A stretch of 64,000 nucleotides of DNA from assembly GCA_009760855.2 (NCBI GenBank), contig WPIO01000022.1, forward strand, positions 70,001 through 134,000, written 5' to 3'. This document shows positions 9,622 to 19,424 of this stretch, piece after piece. Below the pieces are notes generated by a model. The model was not told the DNA's origin and searched no databases. It worked only from the letters and a program-made list of their open reading frames with translations. Made by a program: the position numbers and the translations under genes. How positions within the stretch are numbered: the first letter of the stretch is position 1; each line of letters starts with the position of its first letter. Source of the stretch: Cristatella mucedo. Taxonomy: Eukaryota > Bryozoa > Phylactolaemata > Cristatellidae.

Positions 9622-10317
9622 ATGTCATTAAGAGTTAGAGCTTTTAATTTTGTACAAGACGTTGATACTTGACATAAAGAACCATTACCTAAAGTACCTA
9701 TTAGAGCATTAGTACTTGGGCCGAGTGGAACAGGTAAATCGCAGTCAGTAATGAATTGGATATTTTATGATATGTTAAATTATGATACTTGTAAAATCAT
9801 TGCTTCAAGTTTAGATCAAAAGTTGTATCGTGGTCTTATGTAAATGACTAAGTAATTATTATCAAAACCATTAAAATCATTCTTATGTTTGGGTTAATGG
9901 TATTGATGGTATTCCAGAAGTTGATTCTTATAGGAATTGTAAGAATTTTGTTGCATTAGATGATCTGATGACAGAAGATCAATCGAAATCTTAGACTATT
10001 TTATTCGTGGTAGGCATAAAGGATTGAATATTTTTTATCTTGCTCAAGGATTTACTTATACTCCTACACGACAAATAAGAAACAATATAAATATGATTAT
10101 AATCTTTAAACAAAACAATACAGATATTGAGTATATTTGTGATGCTTATGTTGGTGATATAGATAAGAAACAATTCAAAGAATGGGTTAACTCTTGTACT
10201 AGAAATAGATTTGGATATTGTGTTATTGATTAAACTAAAACTGAATCAGAAGGAAGATTTTGGTCTGTTGATGGCACAGGAAAACAATTAGTAATACTTA
10301 ATAGATATAGGAAATAA
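9622..10317 (+). pseudogene. A32-like genome-packaging ATPase
   Basis: The Walker A motif GPSGTGKS is at about residues 37-44. Walker B-like FVALDDLMTEDQ follows after a decayed middle, and the last third has RHKGLNIFYLAQGFTYTPTRQIRNN, the conserved sensor region of FtsK/HerA-type packaging ATPases of Polintons, adintoviruses and large DNA viruses. The enzyme drives viral DNA into the capsid. Breaks: TGA after residue 18, TAA/TAG codons near 9841-9852, frame changes at about 9870-9890 and 9990, and a TAA at 10231, followed by about 27 more readable codons. Length (about 230 codons) is normal for the family. Confidence 0.9.
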
Positions 10318-10320
10318 TTA

Positions 10321-11108
10321 ACGGAAAATTATACGCAAGTAAAAATAAACCTTATAGAGGAATTGTTCAGGAAGCACTTAATTTAGAAAATAAACTTAGA
10401 AACTTAAAGAGTTTGCGTGTTACTACCATACTTGATAACAATCAAGAAATACAAAGAATTGAAGCAGAGATGATTGCAAGAGATAGAATAGAACATAAAC
10501 TAAATGAACGTGCTATAGAAAGATCAAAAGATAATTCAGGTAATGTTTTTATTGATAAACTAAAACAAATTATACCTAAACTTGCTATAGAAATTAGTAG
10601 AAGTGAAGAAATGAAAAAAGTATTAGATCAAAAAGCACCTCCAGATATTTCTAGTGTAATAGGTAAATTATCTGAAGATTTTAAATCTGGTTATCCAAAA
10701 AGAGCAGTTAAAAGACTAAATAAAGCAAAGACTTGTGCCGCTAATAAAAAAATATAAGATACTCTTGATATACTTCAGAATTAAGGAGGTGAAAAATTTG
10801 GTGTTTATCCAAGTACAGGTAATCCAATAACAAAGAGAGCTTCAATAGAAGAATTTAATGATGCTGAACCTTTTGCAATTGCTTCTCCTTAGCCAACAGC
10901 AACAGGTAAAGGAGTGGAAGTAATTCCATTAGTTGTAAGTAGTGAAAAAGAAGTTTTTGATAAGATTGATTTATGGATTCGTGAATTTGCTGCTTTTTAT
11001 AAAGGAGTTGTAAATTCTACAAGTGCTGCTTTTGATTATCTTGCTAGGTCTAGAAAATTTCCAAAGTCGTATGTTGCAATGATAAATAAACTTGTATATG
11101 ATATATAG
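10321..11108 (+). pseudogene. Viral coiled-coil-rich protein of unknown function
   Basis: One reading frame runs from about 10321 to a TAG at 11106-11108, broken only by in-frame TAA codons near 10755 and 10782 and a TAG near 10890. The first third is charged and helical (NNQEIQRIEAEMIARDRIE), the middle basic (KRAVKRLNKAK), and the last third has an aromatic, likely folded part (IDLWIREFAAFYKGV). No clear ATG is visible. It sits between the packaging ATPase and the penton-like gene, so a virion assembly or minor capsid role is possible but not shown. Confidence 0.5.
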
Positions 11109-11110
11109 AA

Positions 11111-11974
11111 ATTAGTGATTTATTGAAAAGTGTTAATGGTATATTTAAGAAAGTTGAAAGTATTAGAAAATCTAGTCAATCAAGTAAAGAAGGATATTTA
11201 TTTAATATAACTGGAAATACTAATCCTATTAAGACTCACGTTGACAAACAAATTCTATTGGGAAATAAAAATTTTAAGATATGTTTTAAAAATTTTGTTG
11301 GAACTAACTCTATTAAAAATATTAAAGATACTAATAATACTTTTGCTTATAGAGTTTCTGGTGGTTCAGAACAAACAATAATAATAAGACCTGGAATTTA
11401 TTTTGCTATATCTGATGATGTAAATATTGGTATTGTAGATATGATTAATAACTATAATGCACAATCAGGTGCAGCTAAAGATAAATTTGAACTAGGTGTT
11501 GATACTGCTACTACTAATTCTTCGATTAAAATGCCAGTTGGTTGGACATTTCTTGCTAATAAATCTAGTATTTCGACTATACTTGGTTTTACTGGTTCTG
11601 CTTATACAACTGATCCAAACTTTTCAACAATGTATCCAAGTATTACAGATATAGTAGTTTGTACACCTAATGTTAGTTTACTTTTGAAAAATTAAGTTTT
11701 TGTTTCTGATCTAAATCTTATACTTGTAAATTGTTATCTGGTTGCTAGTGGAACAAGTTTTATAAATGGAAGAGAAACTCAAGTATTAGGAAGTTTTGCT
11801 TACAATTTCTATCCATGGGAACAAATGGTTCACGAACCAAATACGATTGAATACCATAATGTTACCAGTGATTCTATTTCTGATATAATAATTACTGTTA
11901 CTGATCAGAATTTAAATGTATTAGATTTTAGTTCGCAACAAATTACAGTTGTTATAAAAATTCTTGAAGTTTAA
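11111..11974 (+). pseudogene. Penton-like (minor) capsid protein
   Basis: A 288-codon frame with a single internal TAA (11693-11695). The expected start codon is ATT, directly behind TATATAGAA, so the ATG seems to have been lost. Features fit the penton-like proteins of animal Polinton/adintovirus elements: IIIRPGIYFAISDD, a central ILGF motif, the FYPWEQMVHEPN turn, and a C-terminal VTDQNLNVLDF segment ending in a beta strand. These pack as jelly-roll vertex proteins. Assignment rests on remembered family patterns and gene order, not on a search. Confidence 0.68.
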
Positions 11975-11982
11975 TATAAGAA

Positions 11983-13427
11983 ATGTCTATAAGATTAACT
12001 GAAACAAGTAGTTCAGAATCAAAAACATTAGTTCCATCAATTATACTTGGATCTGATTCAGGTTATAATAAAATTGGTTTACGTAGAGTAGAGTTTACTT
12101 ATACAATTAAGTTGCATCAAATATTATTGCTGGAGTTAATAATAAACTATGGTTTAGATATGATATAAAAAATGTATCAAACTATTCAACTACAATTACT
12201 CCTGGCTATTATGATAGCAATAGAATAGTTAAAGCGCTTGATGATTCTTTAATAGCTGCATCACCTAGTGCATTTTATGATACAACAAAAAAGAATAGTT
12301 CAGGAATAAGATTTAGTATTGATACTGATGATAAAATAATAATGCAGGTAACACCAAATTATATTGTTTTACTTGAAAGTAATTCTTCTGGAGTTTTAAA
12401 TTCAATTGGAGATACATTAGGTTTTAATTCAAATCAACAAGGAACATTTGACGCTAGTCTTTTAGGTGGAACATCATATGAAGCAATAGAAAAAGCTATG
12501 TATTACACTGGTATTTATAAAGCATGGAATAAAATGGTGTTATCAGATAATAAAGGAATAAGATGGATTAGTAATAATAATAATAGTAATAATGCCCTTG
12601 ATAAAGCGCCCACAGAGAACTTAATCTCTCTCTAGGCGCTTTACATTTGCTGCAAAGGGAAATGCAATTGAATGGTAAGTAAAATCATGCTTGAATAACA
12701 AACAAAAAGAATAATATAGTTAGGGGTGACATGCACAGGGTCAGCATGCAAATGTTGTTAGTGGCAGCATGCACAGTGTCAGCACGCATAAGCACATCAA
12801 AGACGAATCACAGGGACCCACTAAATGCTGTCCTAAATAGGTACAGATTGTGATTTAGTTGATCCATTTAAGAATTATATAGAAAGAAGAAAGGGATTTT
12901 TAGAACAATCTTTCATCTCTATATATTATTGATATTGATGATATAAATCTTAGAGATAAGGTTGATCTACATACTCCTAATATTTTGTATTTACCAACAA
13001 GTGGTGATAGAGATTCAATAAGTGCATTTAAAATAAGTCTCTGTGATCAAAATGGTAGTAGTGCACCAAAACTTGGAAAATGTGCTCCTGAATATATGGA
13101 TTTCACAACAATCAGAAAACAATATCTTGGTCTTAATGAGCCTACTGAACCAGTTGGTGTTACTTATCCTGAGTGGTTATCTCTTTATCCAGTTCATGTT
13201 ATTGATCTGCAATACAATGATGAGCCTCTTAAAGTAACGTCAAGATTGGATGTAACTATTGAATTCAATAGTACTCTCTACCTTCACCAGATCCAAATAG
13301 TACAAGACTAATGATTCACTACCTAACTATTTGTGAGAATACTGCTGAACTAACATATAATGGCAATGGAGCTAACTTTACTAGCAGTAAAGGAATGTTT
13401 GTTTATGATGGAAAATTTTTTTAATAA
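11983..13427 (+). pseudogene. Candidate major capsid protein, LINE-interrupted
   Basis: The ATG at 11983 lies behind TAATATAAGAA, nine bases after the penton-like stop. The N-terminal part shifts frame near 12108 and contains TPGYYDSNRIVKALD and a IGDTLGF motif like that of the penton-like gene. A 265-base LINE 3' fragment sits inside (about 12577-12841). The C-terminal part (12950-13427) has DLHTPNILYLP, YMDFTTIRKQYLG and YPEWLSLYPVHVIDL, then a last frame change near 13275. Size and position after the penton-like gene suit a double jelly-roll major capsid protein, the main shell component. A second minor capsid protein is the alternative. Confidence 0.55.
12577..12841 (-). mobile_element. 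LINE 3' fragment inserted in the capsid gene
   Basis: It begins with an (AAT)n run, then the 40-base 3' hairpin (outer arms AAAGCGCC/GGCGCTTT at about 12606-12645), then the 3' UTR with GGGTGACATGCACAGGGTCA and the end of the ORF (CTAAATAGG). It is in reverse orientation and 5'-truncated to about 265 bases, the normal result of target-primed reverse transcription. Capsid coding sequence continues on both sides, so it landed after the virus. Confidence 0.9.
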
Positions 13428-13447
13428 AATTATAATTTCTAAATATA

Positions 13448-14268
13448 ATGCAAAAAACTAATTTTGTTCAAGGGTCTGATGAGTGGAAAAGAGCTATGTC
13501 TTTAAATATAGGTGGATCAGAAGTGTATTCTGTTTTAGGAAATGATATGGTGTTTGGTGCACAGATAGATTGTGATATTACATTAATTGCAAATAGAAAA
13601 CTAACAAAAATATATTGCTAATAGCTCTCCTATGAAATTTCCTCAAATGTTGTTTATAAAGATATTTGACCATATTGCTGCTAAATTTCTAGAAATGAAA
13701 CTTGATAGAAAGATTGAGAACGCAAATGACTGTTTTACTAGTGATGGATTTTATCGTTATTCTCCTGATAGAATAATAGATGAAGATACGTTGATTGAGA
13801 TAAAAATTTTATGGAGAAGGAGTTGAAGAATTTATTCCAAAACAATATCTTGCTCAGTGTTTACTTGGATTATACGTACTAAAATTAAGTAGGTGTTTTT
13901 ACTCTGAGTTTGAAATCTGTATTTCTGGATTTAATTGTTAAGATATACCTGTAGACTACATAGCAGCTGGTAATGTAAGAGTACCTACTAATTATGATTT
14001 CAACATGCCAAATAGAACTCCTTTATTTATACTACTTCTTAAGGATGAGAAATACTTTGATTTGAGTTTGATATAATAAGTGAATATGGTAGATTTTTAA
14101 ATAAAAAAGTAATGGTTATGATTTAAAATATTATATAAAAAACTAGAAATTCATGTAATAGAAGAAGAACATCCTTTTAAATTTGCAAGAATAGTACCAG
14201 TAGTTAGAGAAGTGTTAAAGAGAATTAAAATATTGATCAATAAATATATAGATGACTGCAAAGTTTAA
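13448..14268 (+). pseudogene. YqaJ-like viral recombinase/exonuclease
   Basis: The start reads MQKTNFVQGSDEWKRAMSLN with IGGSEVYSVLG, the N-terminal pattern of YqaJ/lambda-type 5'-3' exonucleases (Q.s.eW...R...iGgSe). About 70 codons later come YRYSPDRIIDEDTLIEIKI, matching the catalytic SPD....liEiK motif, and then FIPKQYLAQ-type sequence. Breaks: stop near 13618, frameshift near 13805-13815, TAA near 13940, further shifts after 14070. The pattern ends at a TAA (14266) overlapping the fibre D start. Such enzymes work in viral recombination and DNA repair. Catalytic residues are still visible, but the gene is dead. Confidence 0.72.
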
Positions 14269-15111
14269 TTCAACTAATTATGTTTCAAAAATTAATGGAT
14301 ATATACTATCAGACCTTAATGCAAATAGAAATAGAGTTATAGATTTATCTGATCATGTTAATGATAGTGATGCTATAACAAAATCTTATGCAGATGCTAA
14401 TTTTTTTGTTAATTCTGGAACATCATTGAATCTCAGTGGAGAGTCCATTACAAATCTCGGTTCAGGAGTAAATCCTACTGATGGCGTTAATTTAAGTCAA
14501 AAAATAATTATGTTAAAAAAACAGGTAATACGATGTTAGAAAATTTAAACATGAATAGCTATGCTATAACATCTACTTATTGGAATTCAGGTAATGGAAA
14601 TCCAGTAGTATTAAATGATGATTATTGTGTTACATATGGAGGAATGAAACGAGATGTACTACTAAAAGCATTTCCTTCAACAACAAATATAAATACGGGT
14701 GGAAATTCAATAACAAACGTTGCTGATCCTATTAATACTTCTGATGTTGCGACTAAATCTTATGTAGATAAAACAGTTGAAAAAGTAACAGAAGTAATAT
14801 TGATGTCAATGAATCCTAAGTCAATGAATTCAATTATAAATCAATCATCTTATTCATGGACAAATAAAACATCTCCACCAATAGTATTATTAAGTGTTAT
14901 GGTTGTTGGAGCATCTAATTGTGTATTTCTTAGACCTAGTAGTGATACAACTGTTGTGTCAGGTGAAATAGGAGCTATAAATACTTCTCCAAGTGGTGGA
15001 GTAGACTTAAAGTATTATGCATATTTTAGTAGATTACCTACTGATTATTACTTCATTGACAATCTTGGAAATTTTAAGGTAAACCTCTTGGTTAGTTATG
15101 TAGCCTCCTGA
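14252..15111 (+). pseudogene. Fibre-like protein D, one frameshift
   Basis: The ATG follows ATATATAG. The first 95 codons hold the same N-terminal pattern as fibre A (SKINGYILSDLNANRNRV) and two dP/DA repeats; after a frame change at about 14500-14533 the second open part (192 codons) continues with INTSDVATKSYVDKTV and a long unique C-terminal domain ending LLVSYVAS. The shared N-terminal block suggests a common way of anchoring fibres to the capsid, with the C-terminal domains free to differ. It lies 10 kb from the three-gene array and on the other strand. Confidence 0.72.
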
Positions 15112-15192
15112 GAAGTATAAATGAACTATTAAAACAATCAACTCTTTTAACTTAGTTGCATTACGTTTACCTTTAACTAGTGGGAATAGTTT

Positions 15193-15537
15193 TCAAATAG
15201 CACAAATAGCTTCATGATCTAAACAATGGTGCAAACATGAAGTAGAACAACATCCTTTTTTCAAGTGTTTCTTAACTAAAGAATATAATTTAGTTGGTTT
15301 CTCTTTTTTGAATTTATTAGAATTTATGTTACAATATGAACAAATTATACTTGCATCATTACGTAAAAGACTAGAATCAAATTCAGTTTCATTCATATCT
15401 AGATCACAGATATCACAACGTATTTCATACTTTTGTTTTAATCTCTTTATTTTTGGTGGTTTACAATAAGGGTGACCTGATTCAAGGTATTCGATTTCAT
15501 TAAATGTATTTAAACATGTGTCACAAAATATTTCCAT
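15193..15537 (-). CDS. Cys-rich, probably zinc-binding viral protein
   Basis: An intact 114-codon ORF starting MEIFCDTCLNTFNE. Cysteine pairs CDTC, CDIC and CSYC plus a terminal CCSTSCLHHC suggest two or more zinc sites. Lys-rich linkers separate them. It is divergent to the integrase with only 10 bases between the start codons, so both may share a promoter. A regulatory or nucleic-acid-binding role is plausible but not shown. It is one of the few genes of the element without a break. Confidence 0.65.
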   Translation of the reverse strand: MEIFCDTCLNTFNEIEYLESGHPYCKPPKIKRLKQKYEIRCDICDLDMNETEFDSSLLRNDASIICSYCNINSNKFKKEKPTKLYSLVKKHLKKGCCSTSCLHHCLDHEAICAI

Positions 15538-15547
15538 TCTCTATAGA
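15538..15547. promoter_or_regulatory. Shared divergent start region, Cys-rich gene/integrase
   Basis: Ten bases (TCTCTATAGA) separate the two start codons. With its flanks it forms the near-palindrome CATTCTCTATAGAATG, which places a TATAGA-type motif next to the ATG on both strands. Confidence 0.5.
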
Positions 15548-17912
15548 ATGTCATTTATAACTCTAAAAGAAAGAAGAAAAGATGGTCAATTCAATCCTAA
15601 CTCAGATATAAGTCAAGTATTCAAATCAAGACCTAAGGATGTTCCACGGGGTTTCTTTAATATTGTTGAAACTAATGAAAATCATCAAGCAGACATTTTA
15701 TATATGCCAAATGATTCTGGATATGAATATGCTTTGAGTGTTATTGATGTTGCTAGTAGATATAAAGATTCAACACCACTTAAAACAAAGTCTTCTAAAG
15801 AAGTAACACAATCAATAATATACATTTATAGTAAAGGACCTTTAGAATGGCCAGAGAAGATTACATTAGATCGAGGATCAGAGTTTAAAGGAGAATTTGC
15901 TAAAGAAATGAAAAGACGTGAAACAAGTATTAATAATAATAAAAATAATAATAATGCACTTGATAAAGCGCCCTCAGAGAACTCAATCTCTTTCTAGGCG
16001 CTTTACATTTGCTGCAAAGAGAAATGCGATTGAATGGTGAGTAATATCATGCTTGATAAACAAACGACATGAATAACATGGCTAGGGGTGACATGCACAG
16101 GGTCAGCATGCAAGTGTGGTTAGTGGCAGTATTCACAGTGTCAGCACGCATAAGCACATCAAGGTCGAATCAGAGGGAACCACTAAATGCTGTCCTAAAT
16201 CGGTGTGTTTTTAAGTTCTTTTTAAATGGGGTCAAGTCAGGGGATGTTCTGACGCAGGTCGGGAGGGAGTTCCAGGCTATGGGAGCATACGAACTAAATC
16301 CACGGTCTCAAAAGGATTTCAGGTTTGTACGAGGTATTGGTAGACTGTTGGATTCCGAAAAGCGGGTGGTACGATCCTTGGCCTGATGGGGGAGTAGATC
16401 TGAGAGATAGGCTGGAGCCATAGAATGAAGGGACCTAAAAGTGAGCGACAAAACCTTGAAGTCAATCCGTTGCTTGACTGGTAGCCAGTGCAGGTCGGCG
16501 AGAAGTGGAGTAATGTGGCAACTGCGACGCTCACGACAGACAAGCCTAGCTGCAGAGTTTTGCACCAGCTGCAGTCGCCTGATCGCACATGCTGGTAGGC
16601 CAGTAAGCAGCGAGTTGCAGAAGTCGAGACGGGATGTCACGAATGCATAGACCAACTTGGACTTGGTATCTTTATCTAAACAAGCCCGAATTTTAGCAAT
16701 GTTATGAAGCTGAAAGTAGGCAGATTTGACTGTGGAGCTGCTGTGGTCATCTAACGAGAGGTCACTTTGGAACATGACCGCTAGATTTCGAGCTGATTCA
16801 ACAGGAGATATGCTGGCAGAGCGGATTTTGAGCGTCAGCCTTTCCAATTTGTGAATCACACTGGGTTTTCCCATAACTAGTAAGTTAGTTTATTCATCGT
16901 TTAGTTTTAGAAAATCTGCTGCCATCCATGTGCGGATGTCATCAATGCATGCAGCAAGTGAGTTGAGAGAATTTGAGGTGCTCGAAGGCTGGGAGGGATC
17001 AAAGCAAAGGTACAACTGAGTGTCATCCGCATAGAAGTGAAAGCCTAGATTGTGCTTGGCAATCACATCAGCAAGAGGCAGAGTATAAACCGTGAAAAGA
17101 ACCGGACCTAGCACGGAGCCATGAGGTACCCCATATTTCAGAGGTACCTCAGATGTCCTTTGTCCATTCACATCAATACTCTGGAGTCTCCCACTGAGAT
17201 ATTACCTGAACCCATTGCAAAGCAGGGCCAGTGATGCCCAGGTGAGATGAGAGGCGCTCTAGAAGAACTTTGTGATCGATAGTATCAAAAGCTGCCGAAA
17301 GATCGTGCAAAACATGCAGAGACACTCTACCCATGTCTGCATTCCTAAATAGGTCTTTGTATACCCTAAGCAATGCTGACTCTGTGGAGTGATTAGCTCT
17401 AAAGCCAGACTAGAACTTACTAGCAAAGTTTGTTATAGAAGGTACAAGTAAAAAGAGTGCTGCATTAGTTGAAAGAATTAATAGTAAAGTTGCTAAGAGA
17501 GAATCTATTGCACAATATGAAAAAGAAATAGAAAACATTAATAAATGAGATTATACTAGAAACAAAGAGTGAATGGAAAATTTACTAAAGATTATTGATT
17601 ATCTAAATAATAGTATTACAAAAGAAACTGGTGAAGAACCTGTTAAAGCAATAAAAAAGAATTAGTATAACTAAAGAAATCAAAACATCATAGTAAAGTA
17701 GGAGAACAAGAAAAATTGTTAGAACTAGGAACAGCTGTTAGATATTTATTAGAACCAGGGGAAGGAGAAGATGGAAAAAAAAAGAAGAGCTACAGGTCTA
17801 ATATGGAGTTTGACTAAACATACTTTTGTTAGAATAATGGTATTGGAAGAACAATCGTTGCGTTATTGGGTAAATGATGTTAAAAGAAGTTTTGAGAGGA
17901 GTTGCAAGTGAT
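15548..17912 (+). pseudogene. Retroviral-type (rve) integrase, split by a LINE
   Basis: 5' part (15548-15925): starts MSFITLKERRKDGQF. The first catalytic Asp is in HQADILYMPND and the second in ITLDRGSEFKG. A LINE (15926-17429) follows. The 3' part begins at about 17430 with AALVERINSKVAK, where the Glu is the likely third catalytic residue, then a C-terminal region with GEEPVKAIKK, a decayed middle, and KKRRATGLIWSLTKHTF, the conserved RRAT..(I/V)WSL block of Polinton/adintovirus integrases. It ends near 17912. The enzyme inserts viral DNA into the host genome. Several stops and frameshifts occur downstream of the LINE, and the triad itself is separated by it. Confidence 0.88.
15926..17429 (-). 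mobile_element. CR1/L2-like LINE copy inside the integrase
   Basis: Reverse orientation. It has (AAT)n and the 3' hairpin at about 15950-16005, then 3' UTR and reverse-transcriptase coding sequence in reading order from 17429 down to about 16180. RT pieces: SAAFDTIDHKVLLERL, GVPHGSVLGPVLFTVYTLPL, FYADDTQLYLCFDPSQPS, and the C-terminal LVQNSAARLVCRERRS region. Frameshifts and stops show it is dead. 5'-truncated at a point equal to SKFQSGFRANHS in the fuller copy at 40.5 kb. Confidence 0.92.
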
Positions 17913-17954
17913 TACGATTTAGAATCATCTATATTATTATCTATGTTATATCAT

Positions 17955-18351
17955 CTATATTATATCTATATTATCTAATTTTTCAACTACTATTTCATTA
18001 AATTCTTCTTTAGTTATTTTTTCATCATCTAAAGCATCTACTATCTTTGAAACTAAGTTATGATTTGCTTTAGTGTAGATCTTTTTCTTCTATCAATTTG
18101 TGATATTGTACTTTCAACTGATATTAACATTGTTGCTAATCCACCTAAAACAGTTACTACATGAGAAAGCTTGTCATATTGTTGAACATAGGTACTAGTT
18201 ATAGTAATTGCAAGATTTAATAAAATACTTATAAATTGAAAACAAAATCCAATAAGTATAAATTTAGTTAAACAATTTGTAAAACTCTTTTGTTTTCTAA
18301 AAGTATTCGATTTTATTCGTCGTTAGCAAATTTCGTTCTAAGATCTGACAT
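17955..18351 (-). pseudogene. Small viral protein with two membrane segments
   Basis: The ATG at 18351 opens MSDLRTKFANDE, followed by a frame change. A first hydrophobic segment (FILIGFCFQFISILLNLAI) is followed by a second (VVTVLGGLATMLISV), then a basic stretch (IDRRKRSTLKQ). After a second frame change near 18065-18075 the acidic C-terminus reads VSKIVDALDDEKITKEEFNE. I recall similar two-membrane-segment proteins with this C-terminal pattern beside integrases in animal Polinton-like elements. It converges on the integrase gene. Confidence 0.58.
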
Positions 18352-18363
18352 TGTTGTTTTATA

Positions 18364-18866
18364 TCATTTGTTTAATTTCTTATAACATTCTTTTTTAATT
18401 TTACATAATATATCTTTTAGAGGAAATGAACATTTACGAATATGAGAAGAAAATGTTAAGTTATTTGTATCAATGATAAAAGTATCATCATCATTTAGTT
18501 CAACATCTTCTGGAATATTAAATAATAATTATGTCGAATCTTGAATTTTAATTATTAAAGGATTTGAATTTGCATTAATTAGAATATAAGAACCAATATC
18601 AGTGATTAAGTTATTAATATTTAACCAAAAATTAGTATTACCAAGTTTATATTTCCAAAAATACTAAAATCTTTTTCTATTTTTATATTACATTTATCCT
18701 TCAACAAATCCCTTGCAATTAAACAAGCAACTAAACAAGATCCAATGACTTTTCTTCCATAAAAAGATTCAGCAATAACATCTAGAACTTTTTTAACACC
18801 ACTGTCTAATTTTTGTATAGATAAATTATAATTCTTTATCAAAATGGATTCATTTAATCCTGACAT
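18364..18866 (-). pseudogene. Unknown viral protein, frameshifted
   Basis: The ATG at 18866 (MSGLNESILIKNYNLSIQKL) follows TATACTATAAT. An open stretch of 75 codons includes GRKVIGSCLVACLIARDLL; then a frame change near 18640 leads into TNFWLNINNLITDIGSYILI and, past one stop near 18535, into VELNDDDTFIIDTNN. It ends in a TGA at 18364-18366, 12 bases before the next ATG. No family is recognised with confidence. It is the last gene before the right border. Confidence 0.5.
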
Positions 18867-19098
18867 ATTATAGTATATAAAAATTATGTTTAAAATGTTT
18901 AAAAATTGTTTGTACTATTATATAGATAAAAAGTAAGTCGGCTGTTTAACAATCGAGTGAAAAAACTGTAAGTAAAACATTCATGTTGTAAGTGAAGGCT
19001 AGTTTCAGGACGTTTTCGTCGAAGACTTCGAATATGTTCGCTAACGCTCACATAGATAAGTTTGAGATGGAAATGGCTTGAAACAAGACTTTACTTAC

Positions 19099-19160
19099 AG
19101 CAGGGTCCGGCTTGCGGCTGCAGCGCTTCGCGGGACAAGTGCATCAAAGAAGTCGACCAT
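19099..19160 (-). other. Possible first coding exon of a host gene
   Basis: An ATG at 19160 in good context (GAAAATGG) opens MVDFFDALVPRSAAAASRTL, and the frame meets a consensus-like donor GTAAGT (complement of 19093-19098). The sequence around it is CpG-rich, as expected near a promoter. If real, the viral block would lie in the first intron. No matching downstream exon was found, so this is a weak call. Confidence 0.2.
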
Positions 19161-19424
19161 TTTCCCTGCCTCGCTCTTCTCCAGACGCTGAGCGATTCGG
19201 ATCCACCGATACGATCCACGTAATATCCACGCAACTTCCGGCTCCGAAGGCTGTCGTTTGAGCAGCTCGTGCGTACAGGTCAGGGCAGCCTTCCTCAACC
19301 GCTCGCTCGCTCGCCGGATCGCGCTCGGTCGGGCTGCACAAAACGAGTGCGCTTGCGCTCGCGCGGGGAGGAGGAGGAGGAGCCGAGCGAAGTTTCGAGG
19401 CGGCTTTGCCACCGTTTGACGGCC

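Larger units (their letters stand above)
150..18950. mobile_element. Endogenous adintovirus/Polinton-like DNA virus, decayed
   Basis: A strongly AT-rich, tightly packed, intron-free gene block lies between GC-richer host sequences. It carries the usual Polinton/adintovirus set: FtsK/HerA-type packaging ATPase with Walker A GPSGTGKS, adenain-like protease, capsid-type proteins, PLA2 domain protein and a DDE integrase. Borders are placed by base composition only; no inverted repeats or target duplication were recognised at either end. No DNA polymerase B was seen. Most genes have stops or frameshifts, and a SINE (about 7.40-7.57 kb) and two LINE copies (12.58-12.84 and 15.93-17.43 kb) interrupt it, so it is an inactive genomic copy. 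A few ORFs remain open. Confidence 0.88.

Noticed and set aside
150-18950. Large nucleocytoplasmic virus or bacteriophage origin of the AT-rich block
   Set aside because: Fibre repeats and HNH-AP2 are phage-like, but the retroviral-type integrase, adenain-like protease and PLA2 protein together point to the adintovirus/Polinton group, and no terminase or large-virus polymerase was seen.
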